From Streptomyces nitrosporeus (GTDB lineage Bacteria; Actinomycetota; Actinomycetes; Streptomycetales; Streptomycetaceae), in the NCBI RefSeq assembly GCF_008704555.1, contig NZ_CP023702.1, positions 5,122,001 to 5,186,000 of the forward strand: a DNA stretch of 64,000 nt, written 5' to 3'. The notes under the pieces are model-generated. The model was not told where the DNA came from. It saw only the letters and a list, made by a program, of their open reading frames with translations, and did no database searches. How positions within the stretch are numbered: the first letter of the stretch is position 1; each line of letters starts with the position of its first letter. Made by a program: the position numbers and the translations under genes. This document shows positions 35,501 to 43,692 of this stretch, piece by piece.

Positions 35501-35846
35501 CGCCACGCCGGGCGGCACCGTCCCCCGGCGAACGGGGCAGCGCGTACGGGCCGGAGGCCGCCAGCTGCCGCACGGTCACCGGCAGCCCGTCGAAGGTCTC
35601 CCCGGCGGCCCGGCGCACCGCCGCGTCCGCCTCGGCCCGGTCCTCCAGGTCCACCCCTGCGGACACCACCAGGGACGCGGGCTCGGCGGACCGGTGGGTG
35701 AGCGTGTGCCGCAGCGCGGCGTCGCCTATGGAACCGGAGAACGCGGTGAGCGCCGCCAGCACGCAGGTGGTGAGCAGAACGGCCAGCAGGGCGGCGGCGA
35801 GCAGGAGCCGGTGCGCCCGCACCCGCAGAAAGACGAACCCCGTCAC
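32532..35846 (-). CDS. FtsX-like ABC permease, 1104 residues
   Basis: First gene of the exporter operon. It has an N-terminal hydrophobic helix (RLLLAAALLAVLLTTCVLAAL), a long extracellular region, several clustered hydrophobic segments in the middle (ALLLVARLLS, LLAVPAAVAAPLLAGPLTGL and others), and a C-terminal FtsX block (VLIALAVLIGLALGAVLTRA to LPLLIVAALTLRRSDPA). It is larger than normal FtsX proteins because it contains two permease-type units and a big outward domain. The substrate is unknown; an antimicrobial or lipid exporter is possible but nothing nearby supports it. Confidence 0.85.
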   Translation of the reverse strand: MTGFVFLRVRAHRLLLAAALLAVLLTTCVLAALTAFSGSIGDAALRHTLTHRSAEPASLVVSAGVDLEDRAEADAAVRRAAGETFDGLPVTVRQLAASGPYALPRSPGDGAARRGEPDLTHFASLDRSRVRLTAGRMPEAGAGRKDRPVQVALPRAAAEALELEPGARLRLTERLKGQPLRIEVTGLYEPADLADPYWQLDPLEGRGVREVVFTTYGPLLTDPAVIGSGRVTVDRMSWLASADFRGLTTDRTRSLSEAATEGPEALRAVLGDGATVRTSLPTVIGQVERALLVARSTIMIVAVQLVLLAGYALLLVARLLSSERAGETELLRARGASRRRIAGLAATEALLLAVPAAVAAPLLAGPLTGLLADRSGLTGLGLRLAGGAGGTVWLVAVGVALVCALAVVAPALGAGADGVRRARASALPAPVRAGADLALLLVAGVAYWQLNRQTGAGGALSGDREGELGIDPLLVAAPALALLAGTVLTLRLLPPAARLAERRAAGGRGLQAALAGWQFSRRPLRGAGPVLLLVLAVATGMLAIGQSASWDRSQRDQADFRSGASVRMTAGLGNDPAKAAPYTELPGVRDAAAAYRTTAELSGGLTATVLALDTAHAGERMLMREDLAGTAPQELYDAIAPPRTARAGLVLPEGSTRGLFELSIRGDAAGKGPESGPAPLVSVLLEDRYGIGYRTGVGPVPADGRPHTLSFPVSAAGRLAVTGFELDTEVPGSPGTRLVSLTGLRGQGPDGAERPVASADAVRWQAATTLTASGEEQPGAKPAAVTDSGAAPSFRYATGSASRAAPGFFEPPVHTLRVTALRPAAPALKAVATDAYLKHSGAELGQEVDLVLAGNTVRVELVKAVRELPTTGAGSGGAGAAGGPGERSSVTPGGSVLLDLRAVSEVLAHRAGATLAPTEWWLSTAPGGGAEVAALLRGLPGTDPAQVLVRDETARELADDPLGAGPQSALLAVAAVAAALAAVGFAVGMAGSQRERTAEFAVLRALGAPRRGLARMVAVEQGVLIALAVLIGLALGAVLTRAVVPLVVLTGQAARPVPDVLVVLPPGQVAVLLTAVAALPLLIVAALTLRRSDPAVSLRHQGDN

Positions 35847-36058
35847 CCGATCCCCCGTACCTCAGCAGTCACACGCCCCCCGACGTTCCCCGGATGCTTT
35901 CAGAGGGCAGAGCGCTTGGAAACCGCCCGGAGGCGCATTTGACGGGATCGTGACCGTTATCCGGTGCCGGAGTACCGCATTCCGGAAACCGCCGGACGGC
36001 GGCGGCCGGCCCGCGGTGACCTGCGAGGGTCTGCGGTGGCCTGCTGTCCCCGCCCCCG

Positions 36059-36083
36059 CCCCCGCTCACGGTCCGGGCGGGGG
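36059..36083 (-). terminator. Terminator for truncated haemoglobin gene
   Basis: CCCCCGC (36059-36065) and GCGGGGG (36077-36083) form a 7-bp stem ten bases past the stop codon on the minus strand. Confidence 0.5.
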
Positions 36084-36092
36084 AGAGGGTGG

Positions 36093-36497
36093 TCAGTCGG
36101 CGGTGTTGACCATCGAGGCGGCGGCGTAGGTGAGGTAGTCCCACAGCTGCCGGTCGTGCTCGGGGGAGAGCCCCAGCTCGTCGAGCGCCGTCCGCATGTG
36201 GCCCAGCCAGGCGTCGTGCGCCGCACGGTCCACCCGGAACGGGGCGTGCCGCATCCGCAGCCGGGGATGCCCCCGGCGGTCGCTGTAGGTGCGCGGACCG
36301 CCCCAGTACTGCATCAGGAAGAGGGCGAACCTCTCCTCGGCCGGGCCCAGATCCTCCTCGGGGTACATCGGCCGCAGCAGCGGGTCGTCCGCGACGCCTT
36401 CGTAGAAACGGTGGACCAGGCGCCGGAAGGTCTCCTCGCCACCGACCTGTTCGTAGAAGGTCTGCTCCTGAAGCGTGTCGCGCCGAATCTCAGTCAC
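36093..36497 (-). CDS. glbO: Truncated haemoglobin, group II (trHbO)
   Basis: A 134-residue globin. TFYEQVGGEETFRRLVHRFYEG is the N-terminal helix signature and DDPLLRPMYPEED follows with the CD Tyr. LFLMQYWGGPRTYS precedes RMRHAPF, which holds the proximal His (about residue 84). Trp about 97 (HDAWLGHM) fits the G8 Trp diagnostic of group II. The protein binds oxygen or NO near the respiratory chain. The GTG start at 36497 is the only one giving the standard length. Confidence 0.92.
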   Translation of the reverse strand: MTEIRRDTLQEQTFYEQVGGEETFRRLVHRFYEGVADDPLLRPMYPEEDLGPAEERFALFLMQYWGGPRTYSDRRGHPRLRMRHAPFRVDRAAHDAWLGHMRTALDELGLSPEHDRQLWDYLTYAAASMVNTAD

Positions 36498-36593
36498 CCG
36501 TCCATGGTCGCAGACGCACCGGCCGAGTACGGAGGGCTTAGGTCCCCGCTCCGGGCCGGCCGGCCCCGGGCGCACGGCCGCCCGGGGCCGGGC

Positions 36594-37967
36594 TCAGTCG
36601 CGGCGGACCGTGATCGTCGTCCAGGCACCGACATGGACCTGGTCACCGTCCTGGAGCGGGACGGGGACGTACGGCTGGATCGGGTCCTCGGCGCCGTTGA
36701 GGGTCGTGCCGTTGGTGGAGTTCTGGTCCACCACGGCCCAGCTCCCGTCCGGCTGCCGCACCAGCACCGCGTGCTGGTGCGAGACGCCCGGGTCCTCCGG
36801 CGGCACGGCGAGGTCGATGTCGGGCGACTCCCCGGTGCTGTGCCGGCGCCGGCCGATGGTGACCTGGTTGCCGCCCAGCGCCAGACGCTGCTCCGGTGAG
36901 TACGCGGGCAGGTTGAGCCCTGTGGCCTCGGGCCCGCTCCGCTGCATCATCGCCAGGAAGTACTCCCGGTCCGGTGCGATCACCGCGGTCCACGTGCCCG
37001 GTCCCGGCCCCTGGCCCGCGCCCTGCTGACCCGGGCCCTGCCCCGGGAACTGCTGCGGCGGGCCCTGGCCGGGCTGCGGCGCCGGACCGCCGGGAGGAGC
37101 CTGCGGCCCCTGAGGCCCCTGCTGGAAGGACTGCGGCGGCTGCTGCTGCGAGGGCGGCGGCAGCATCCAGTCGTCGTCGCCCCCCGGCCGCGGCGCCTCG
37201 GGAGCCTGCGGGCGGGGCGGGGCGGCCGGACCCGCCTGCTGCTGGAACACCGGCGGCGGTCCCTGGCGCTGCGGTTCGAACGGCGACGGCCCGCCGGGCC
37301 CGCCCTGCGGATTGGGGTGCCCCTGCGGACCGGGGTGCCCCTGAGGCCCGGGATGCCCCTGTGGACCGTGGTGTCCCTGAGGGCCGGGATGCCCCTGCGG
37401 GCCGGAGGGCGGCTGGGCGCCGGGACGGCCCTGCTGGTCGAACGGGGACGGCGACTGCTGCTGGAACGCGGGCGGAGGCGGAGGCCCCTGCTGGAACGAC
37501 GGCGGGGGCGGCGGACCGCCCTGCTCCGGGGCGAGCGGCTCGGCCGGCCGGTTCACCTGCGAGGGCCGCGAACTCTGGTACTCGAACGGGTCGCGCTGCT
37601 GCGGCGGCGGGCCCTGCTGCGCCTGGAAACCCGGCGGCAGGTTCAGCCCCGGCACCGGGCCGCCCGGCGCCCCGGGCTGCGGAGCCAGCGGGGTGTACGA
37701 CGTCGCCGTGTTGGTGAGGAAGTTCCAGCGGCACTCCTCGCAGAACGGCGCCATCGCCTCACGCGGGGTACGGCACTGCGGGCACAGCTCGGCCTGCGCG
37801 GTCGGCTCGCCGGGCCCGGAAGGGCCCTGCGGGTAGCCGTAACCGGCGGCGGGCGGCGGAGGCGGGGGAACGGCGCCCGCAGGCGCGCCCACCCCGGCCA
37901 TGCGATGTCCGCAGACCTCGCACCAGTCCTCGGAACCCGACTGGTGTCCGTTCGGGCAGGTCGGCAT
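36594..37967 (-). CDS. FHA-domain protein with zinc ribbons and Pro/Gln/Gly repeats
   Basis: A 457-residue protein. The N-terminal CPNGHQSGSEDWCEVCGH is a zinc ribbon, and CPQCRTPREAMAPFCEECRW a second. The long middle is disordered and Pro/Gln/Gly-rich, including GHPGPQGH repeats (about 37310-37400). The C-terminal FHA domain has VTIGRRRHSTGE, SHQHAVL and STNGTTLNG, the phosphothreonine-binding signature. It reads phospho-Thr on partners and is likely a substrate or reader for the kinase in this cluster, comparable to GarA/OdhI, although its N-terminus is very different. It is the last gene of the minus-strand cluster, 62 bp after the VWA gene. Confidence 0.9.
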   Translation of the reverse strand: MPTCPNGHQSGSEDWCEVCGHRMAGVGAPAGAVPPPPPPAAGYGYPQGPSGPGEPTAQAELCPQCRTPREAMAPFCEECRWNFLTNTATSYTPLAPQPGAPGGPVPGLNLPPGFQAQQGPPPQQRDPFEYQSSRPSQVNRPAEPLAPEQGGPPPPPSFQQGPPPPPAFQQQSPSPFDQQGRPGAQPPSGPQGHPGPQGHHGPQGHPGPQGHPGPQGHPNPQGGPGGPSPFEPQRQGPPPVFQQQAGPAAPPRPQAPEAPRPGGDDDWMLPPPSQQQPPQSFQQGPQGPQAPPGGPAPQPGQGPPQQFPGQGPGQQGAGQGPGPGTWTAVIAPDREYFLAMMQRSGPEATGLNLPAYSPEQRLALGGNQVTIGRRRHSTGESPDIDLAVPPEDPGVSHQHAVLVRQPDGSWAVVDQNSTNGTTLNGAEDPIQPYVPVPLQDGDQVHVGAWTTITVRRD

Positions 37968-38029
37968 GTCGGCGCGTCCCCCTCTCCTCGTCCGGCCCCA
38001 GGGGCCGTCATGCTCTGTCGTCTCAGCGG

Positions 38030-39391
38030 CTACTTCTTGACGCGGACGGTCTTGGTCGAGCGTGTCTCGAGTGTCATCTCGTCCGCTTCCGCCACCTTCG
38101 CCTTCAGTCGCACAGTACCGGTCGCCGCGTCGACGACGTCGACCACCTTCGAAAGCAGTTTCGCAGTATCCGCGTTTCCGGAGGCGGACGCGAGCTGCAC
38201 CGCACGGCCCAGTTTGGCGGTCGCGCCGTCGAAATCTCCCGATTTGCGCGCGTCGAGGCCCTGTTGGATGACCTGTGCCAGTTCGGCCTGTCCCGTGTAG
38301 TGGGCGACCTGCGGGTTGATCGAGGTGGACGCGGTCATGTCATCGGTCCACACCGCCCGCACGAGCCCCTGCGACAGGGGCCGGGGCGGCTCACCGGGAG
38401 CGGTGGCCGGCAGGATCAGCGAGACCCGGACCGCCAGCATCTCCTGTCCGATGCCGGCCTCCGGAACCCGTACGCAGACGTGGTAGTCCCGGGACTCGTC
38501 CCCCCACGAGCCGGTCGGGTAGTCCCCCGCCCGGGGGCCCGCCGCGGTGCGCCGGCCGGTCAGGTCGACGACCGTGGGCGCCACCTGCTTGACGAACGCG
38601 ATCTCCGCGCCGACGGGGGTCCAGAGCCGCAGCGCCACGTCCGCGACCTCCTTGCCCATCACGTCCTCCATCATCCGCGTGAAGTCCGCCGACAGTCCCG
38701 AGGGATCGGCCACGATGTCGGCCGAGCCGAGCAGCGCGGAGGCGATCGCTGTGACCTCTTTCACCTCCCAGTCGGTCCCGACACCCCGGGCGTCACAGGT
38801 GAAACGGCCCGCGCAGGCATCCAGCGCCGCCCGCAGGTCCTCCGGCGACTCGTGCTCGTTGCGCCCGTCGGTGAGGAGGACGCCGTGCCGGATGTCCACG
38901 TCGGCGGCGCCCAGCAGCCGGTCGGCCAGCCGCAGCCAGGTACCGATCGCCGTACCGCCGCCCGCGCTCAGCCCGCGCAGCGCCTCCTTGGCCTGGGCCC
39001 TGGTCCCGGCGTCGGCCGTCGCCAGGGCGCCGTCGCCCGGATACACGTCCTTGGCGACGTGGGTGCCCGCCACCACCGAGAACCGTGTGCCGTCCCGCAG
39101 CGTGTCGATGGCCGCCGCCGTCGCGTCCCGGGCGTGACGCATCTTCGTCGGCGGGTACTCCATCGAGCCGGAGCAGTCCACCATGAGCACCACGGCGGCG
39201 TCCGGCCCCCGCCCCGGGCCGCGGGACCCGGAGCCCGGCGCGTCGGACAGCGGCTCCCCGCCGGTGGTGCCGCCCCCGGTGGACGTGACGGTGACGATCG
39301 CGTTGACCTCGCGCCCGCCTTCGGGCAGGTACTCGTTCTGGTACACCTCGACGGAGAACTGCGGCACGTTCGACTTGGAGAAGATGGCCAT
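38030..39391 (-). CDS. VWA-domain protein of the kinase cluster
   Basis: A 453-residue cytoplasmic protein. After MAIFSKSNVPQFSVEVYQNE come a beta-rich part and a VWA domain starting VVLMVDCSGSMEY (DxSxS metal site) at about residue 75. The rest is a beta-sandwich-like region and ends in a helical tail. In other Streptomyces it commonly sits between the phosphatase and the FHA gene. VWA proteins usually mediate metal-dependent assembly, so it may scaffold the signalling complex. It starts 138 bp after the phosphatase stop. Confidence 0.82.
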   Translation of the reverse strand: MAIFSKSNVPQFSVEVYQNEYLPEGGREVNAIVTVTSTGGGTTGGEPLSDAPGSGSRGPGRGPDAAVVLMVDCSGSMEYPPTKMRHARDATAAAIDTLRDGTRFSVVAGTHVAKDVYPGDGALATADAGTRAQAKEALRGLSAGGGTAIGTWLRLADRLLGAADVDIRHGVLLTDGRNEHESPEDLRAALDACAGRFTCDARGVGTDWEVKEVTAIASALLGSADIVADPSGLSADFTRMMEDVMGKEVADVALRLWTPVGAEIAFVKQVAPTVVDLTGRRTAAGPRAGDYPTGSWGDESRDYHVCVRVPEAGIGQEMLAVRVSLILPATAPGEPPRPLSQGLVRAVWTDDMTASTSINPQVAHYTGQAELAQVIQQGLDARKSGDFDGATAKLGRAVQLASASGNADTAKLLSKVVDVVDAATGTVRLKAKVAEADEMTLETRSTKTVRVKK

Positions 39392-39529
39392 CTGATCGGC
39401 TCCTTGGGGCTCCACACAGGTCAGGTGAAGGCCGGTGTAAGGACAGAGTTCAGGCCGGGCGGGAGCGCCGGGCGCGAGGAGGTGCGGGCCGTACGGGGAG
39501 GGCGCGGGCAGAGTTCCGGCCCGCGCCGC

Positions 39530-40915
39530 TCAGGTGGTCCGGTAGGCCGATCCTGCCCCCTGCGGCGGCACGGCGAACGGCAGCAGGGCCACTGTTACGT
39601 TGTCGTGGCCCCCGCCGTCCAGCGCGTGGCCCACCAGGGCCCTGGCGCCGTGCAGCGGCCGGGCGTAGGCGTCGGACGGCACGGCCGAGGCCATCTCGGC
39701 CGCCGCCTCCGCGTAGTTCCACAGCCCGTCGGTGCAGACCACCACCAGACCCGGCCGGTCGGGCTTGAACGACGCGGTGTGCGGCTCCAGTTCGTACGCG
39801 TCGGCGCCGAGCCACCCCGTGATGGCGTGGGCGCGCTCGTCGGCGTACGCCTCCGCCTCGTTCATCAGGCCCGCGGCGACCATCTGGGCCGCCCACGAAT
39901 CGTCCTCGGTGAGCCGGGCCGGAGGGGACGCGGGGTCCTGGGGGACCCAGTAGACACGGCTGTCCCCGACCCACCCGACGACCAGCAGACCGCCGGCCGC
40001 GATCGCGCCGACCAGGGTGCAGGCCGGGGCGTTCTGATGGCGGTGCGGATCGTGTTCCGGGGCCTGGGCACCGTCCTGGGCCAGGGCGTTGACCGCCCCG
40101 GCCGCCGCCAGGATCGCTTCGTGCATCGCCGTCTGCGGGTGCGTACCGCGCGGCAGCGCCTCCAGCAGCGACTCGTTGGCGGCGCTCGCCGCGGCGGCGG
40201 AGGCCTCGTCGGGGCGGCTCGCGGACGAGACACCGTCGCAGACGACGGCCACGACGGCCGGCGAACCGTCCGGCAGGGCGGTACTGGACACCGCGAACGA
40301 GTCCTCGTTGCGGTGATGGCGCAGTCCCCGGTCGCTGACCGCCGCCACCGCGCCGAGTTCCTGTTCCATGTGGTCGCGCTCACGGGGCTGGGCATGACCG
40401 CAGTTCTCGCAGTACCCGTCGGTGTCCACCCGGCCCGAACGGCAGGCGACGCAGACCTTGCCGCCGGCGGCACCCGCCCTGGCCGGCGGGTGCTCGGCGG
40501 TACGCGGATCGGGCGCGGCGAGCTCGAAGTCGCCGGAGCCGGCGGCGTCCGGACCGTCGAAGCGGACCGGCGCGGGCTCCCGGACGGGCAGCGGATCGCC
40601 CCCGGAGTCCACCCCCGGCAGGTCACCGGGGCGGTGGGTGGGCGCCGGTACGTCCGAACTGTCGGCCTCACGCGCCGCGGGCCACTCCACGGCCCCGGCC
40701 CCCGGAGCGTCCGGGACGCCACCGCCGCCCGCGCCCGGGGCCGCGTTCCGCGCGGGAAGGGTGATCGCGACGGTCGGGCGGTCGGGCGGGGGAGCCGGGA
40801 CGACCGAGAGGTCGTAGCCGCACGCCCCGCAGAACAGGTCGCCCGGTTCCAGCGGTTCCTCGCAGCTGGGACACCCCGGCAAGGAGGTCCGCTGGTGGCT
40901 CTGTGACATCTTCAC
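39530..40915 (-). CDS. PP2C-family Ser/Thr protein phosphatase with zinc ribbon
   Basis: A 461-residue protein. Its N-terminal CPSCEEPLEPGDLFCGACGY is a zinc ribbon; a Pro/Ala/Gly-rich linker leads to a second ribbon (VCVACRSGRVDTDGYCENCGH). The PP2C catalytic domain follows: RHHRNEDSF, VVCDGVSSASRPDEAS (metal-binding Asp), GWVGDSRVYW, VVCTDGLWNY and GHDNVTVAL. The GTG start overlaps the kinase stop (GTGA), so kinase and phosphatase are coupled, and the ATG two codons later is an alternative. It probably reverses phosphorylation by the adjacent PknG-like kinase. Confidence 0.92.
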   Translation of the reverse strand: MKMSQSHQRTSLPGCPSCEEPLEPGDLFCGACGYDLSVVPAPPPDRPTVAITLPARNAAPGAGGGGVPDAPGAGAVEWPAAREADSSDVPAPTHRPGDLPGVDSGGDPLPVREPAPVRFDGPDAAGSGDFELAAPDPRTAEHPPARAGAAGGKVCVACRSGRVDTDGYCENCGHAQPRERDHMEQELGAVAAVSDRGLRHHRNEDSFAVSSTALPDGSPAVVAVVCDGVSSASRPDEASAAAASAANESLLEALPRGTHPQTAMHEAILAAAGAVNALAQDGAQAPEHDPHRHQNAPACTLVGAIAAGGLLVVGWVGDSRVYWVPQDPASPPARLTEDDSWAAQMVAAGLMNEAEAYADERAHAITGWLGADAYELEPHTASFKPDRPGLVVVCTDGLWNYAEAAAEMASAVPSDAYARPLHGARALVGHALDGGGHDNVTVALLPFAVPPQGAGSAYRTT

Positions 40916-43692
40916 ACCCAGGTCCGGGGGCGGAAACGGTTGGCCCGTTCCACCAGTTCGATCCTCTCGTCGCCCCGCTGCGCCAGCCGGGCGAGCATCC
41001 GGTACGAGCGTTCGAGCCCGAACCGGAGGCCCCGCTCGTCCAGTTCGCTGCCCAGCAGCTTCCCCGGTCCGCCCGGGGAGGGGGAGGCCGGGGACGGCGG
41101 CTGGGCCGCGGGACTACCGGAGAGTACCCAGTCCAGGGCCTTCCCCAGCACCTCGGTCGCCAACTGCTCCCTGCGCACCGCGTCCAGGCCGTACCCCCGC
41201 AAGGCGGTCACCTGGTCCGCCGCCGCCGACAGGTCGCCGAACAGCGCCTCCTGCGGGGCCCGTTCGCGCAGCCGGGCGCGCACCGCGGCCACCCGGGCCG
41301 CCGTGTAGTGGATCGACGCCTCGGGGACCGACTCCAGCGTCCGCACCGCCCCGGCCCGGTCACCCACCGCGAGCTGCACCCGGGCCAGACCGAACGCCGC
41401 GCTCACGAAACTGGGATCGGTCGTCCACACCAGCCGGTAGTACTCGGCGGCGTTGTCCAGCTGGCCCAGCACCTCCGCGCAGACACCGAGGGCCAGCTTC
41501 GGCGCGGGCTCGCCCGGGAACGCGTCGTAGACCGCGTCGAACGCGAGGGCCGCGTGCTCCTTGTCACCCGTCACCAGCGACGTCAGACCCCGGTACCACA
41601 CCACCCGCCAGTCGTCCGGGTGCTGGGACTCGACGGAGGCCAGCACCCGGACCGCGGAGTCGAGTTCCCCCGTCTCCAGCCGGGCACGCAGCTCCCGCAG
41701 CCGGGTCTCCAGCGACGCGGCGGGCACCGAGCGCAGGGCCGTGATCAGTTCGGCCGGAGCCGAGGCCGGCATCCCGGCGAGGAAACCGGCGTTCGGGTCG
41801 TTCGCGTCGACCCGGGGGACCGGCAGGGCCAGCGAGGTGGCCCGGGCGTCGAACACCGCGAGCACCGGGGCACCGCCGACGGGCGCGGCGGGCGGGGGAC
41901 CGGGATCGGGGACCGCGCGCGGTCCCGGGACGGCCGTCCGCGTCGCGGCGTACGCGAGCGCCCCGCCGGCCCCGCCCGCCGTGCCGGCCGCACCGCCCCG
42001 GACGTGCGTGTCGGGCGCGTACACCGGAGCGGCCCCGGCGGCCGGTCCGGCCGGGACGGGCGGAGCGGCCGGGGCCGCCGCCCGGCCCGCCGGCCCGGGG
42101 GCCCCGCCCGCCGCGGCGGCCGGTGCCCGGCCCCGGCGGCGCCCGGGTCCCGGGGCCCGCCCGGACCGGGCGCCCAGCAGCGACACCTCGTCCGCCGGGT
42201 CGGCGAACAACCGCGTGTCCGTCACCCGCAGTTCCGTGCCGAAGAGCGTGGACAGCGCGGGGCGCGGGCGCCCGGTCTGCAACGCCACCACCTCCCGCAG
42301 CACCCCCGTCAGCTGCTCGGCCATCTCCGCCGCCGAGGCGAACCGGCGCGCCGGATCGGGGTCGGTGGCCCGCACGAGCAGCCGGTAGAAGGACTCGTAG
42401 CGCCGGAACACCTCGATGTTGTCCGGATCGGGCAGCGAGTCCACGAAGACGTTGGTGTACCCCTGGAAGTCGAAGGTCAGCACCGCGAGCGTCCGCGCGA
42501 CCGTGTACAGGTCGGAGGCGACGGACGGGCCCGCCTCGGCCACCTCCGGCGCCTGGTAGCCGACGGTGCCGTAGATCGCCGACTCGGCGTCGTCCATCCG
42601 GCGCACCGCGCCCATGTCGATCAGCTTGAGCTGGTCCTCCGTCTGGATCGCGTTGTCGACCTTGAAGTCGCAGTAGAGGAGGTTGCGGCTGTGCAGATGA
42701 CCGAGCGCCTCCAGCGCCTCGATCCCGTACGCGCAGGCCTGCTCGACCGGCAGCGGGTCCCTCTTCCCCTCCGGCGTACGGCGCTCGTTGGCGATCTCCT
42801 TGAGCGCCTTGCCGCCGATGTACTCCATCACTATGTAGCCGTCCAGCGAACCGGTCCGCTGGTCCAGGTGCTCCACGAAGTTGTAGATCCGCACGATGTT
42901 GGAGTGCTCGATCTCCGCGAGGAAGCGCCGCTCGGAGATGGCCGCCGCCATGGCGTCCTGGTCCCCGGTGTCCAGCAGGCCCTTGAGGACCACCCAGCGG
43001 TCCGCGACCGCGCGGTCCACCGCCAGGTACACCCAGCCCAGCCCGCCGTGCGCCAGACAGCCCGCCACCTCGTACTGCCCGTGCACGATGTCACCGCCGC
43101 GCAGCTTCGGCACGAAGGAGTAGGGGTGGCCGCACTTGGTGCAGAAACCCTCGGTGCGGCCCGGCCGGTCACCGCGCGAGCGGCCCACCGGGGCACCGCA
43201 GTCCGACCGCGAGCAGAACCGCTTCCGCTCGGGTACCTCCGGGTTCGGCATCACCGCGGTCCGCGGGTCGGGCCGGGGCACCTCGGGGACGAGCACCAGC
43301 CCGGCCCCCAGTCTGCTCCTGCTGGGCGCGGAGCCCGTCGAGCCGCCCGAGGCGCGCACCGACACCGAGCGGGACGTACGGGTCCCGGACAGCGAGCGGG
43401 AGAGCCGGCCGGAGACCGAACGGCGGGACGTCGAGGAACGCGAGGACCCCGACGAGGACCGTGAGGAGGAGCGCGAACCCGACCGCTGCGAACCGCTGCC
43501 GCTCACCCCGCCGCCCGCGACCCCGGTGGGCGGGGAGCTGAGCAGGCCGGCCCCGGGCCCCCGGCCGTGCCCGGACGGGGGCCCCGCGGACGCCACCACC
43601 GGCGCCAGCCCGCAGGTGTCGCAGTACAGCTCACCGCCGCCCATGTCCTCGTAGTTCCCCTCGCACAAGGGGCGCTGGCACCGCGTACTCAT
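40912..43692 (-). CDS. pknG: PknG-like Ser/Thr protein kinase with TPR tail
   Basis: A 926-residue cytoplasmic kinase. It starts with Cys pairs (RCQRPLCEGN, YCDTCG), a Ser/Arg-rich linker, and a second Cys region (FCSRSDCGAPVG, FCTKCGHPYS), like the rubredoxin-type domain of mycobacterial PknG. The kinase domain has GHGGLGWVYLA as the Gly-rich loop region (AHGGLGWVYLAVD), VVLKGLLD (Lys), catalytic LLYCDFKVDNA, DMG in place of DFG (LIDMGAVRR), and YGTVGYQAPEV. Its catalytic loop has Val where most kinases have Pro. The C-terminal third is TPR-like. Neighbouring GlnX/GlnH-like genes support an amino-acid-sensing role known for mycobacteria. Confidence 0.9.
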   Translation of the reverse strand: MSTRCQRPLCEGNYEDMGGGELYCDTCGLAPVVASAGPPSGHGRGPGAGLLSSPPTGVAGGGVSGSGSQRSGSRSSSRSSSGSSRSSTSRRSVSGRLSRSLSGTRTSRSVSVRASGGSTGSAPSRSRLGAGLVLVPEVPRPDPRTAVMPNPEVPERKRFCSRSDCGAPVGRSRGDRPGRTEGFCTKCGHPYSFVPKLRGGDIVHGQYEVAGCLAHGGLGWVYLAVDRAVADRWVVLKGLLDTGDQDAMAAAISERRFLAEIEHSNIVRIYNFVEHLDQRTGSLDGYIVMEYIGGKALKEIANERRTPEGKRDPLPVEQACAYGIEALEALGHLHSRNLLYCDFKVDNAIQTEDQLKLIDMGAVRRMDDAESAIYGTVGYQAPEVAEAGPSVASDLYTVARTLAVLTFDFQGYTNVFVDSLPDPDNIEVFRRYESFYRLLVRATDPDPARRFASAAEMAEQLTGVLREVVALQTGRPRPALSTLFGTELRVTDTRLFADPADEVSLLGARSGRAPGPGRRRGRAPAAAAGGAPGPAGRAAAPAAPPVPAGPAAGAAPVYAPDTHVRGGAAGTAGGAGGALAYAATRTAVPGPRAVPDPGPPPAAPVGGAPVLAVFDARATSLALPVPRVDANDPNAGFLAGMPASAPAELITALRSVPAASLETRLRELRARLETGELDSAVRVLASVESQHPDDWRVVWYRGLTSLVTGDKEHAALAFDAVYDAFPGEPAPKLALGVCAEVLGQLDNAAEYYRLVWTTDPSFVSAAFGLARVQLAVGDRAGAVRTLESVPEASIHYTAARVAAVRARLRERAPQEALFGDLSAAADQVTALRGYGLDAVRREQLATEVLGKALDWVLSGSPAAQPPSPASPSPGGPGKLLGSELDERGLRFGLERSYRMLARLAQRGDERIELVERANRFRPRTWV

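Noticed and set aside
37310..37400. Repeat array possibly CRISPR-like
   Set aside because: The repeats are short, in frame and encode GHPGPQG units of the FHA protein.
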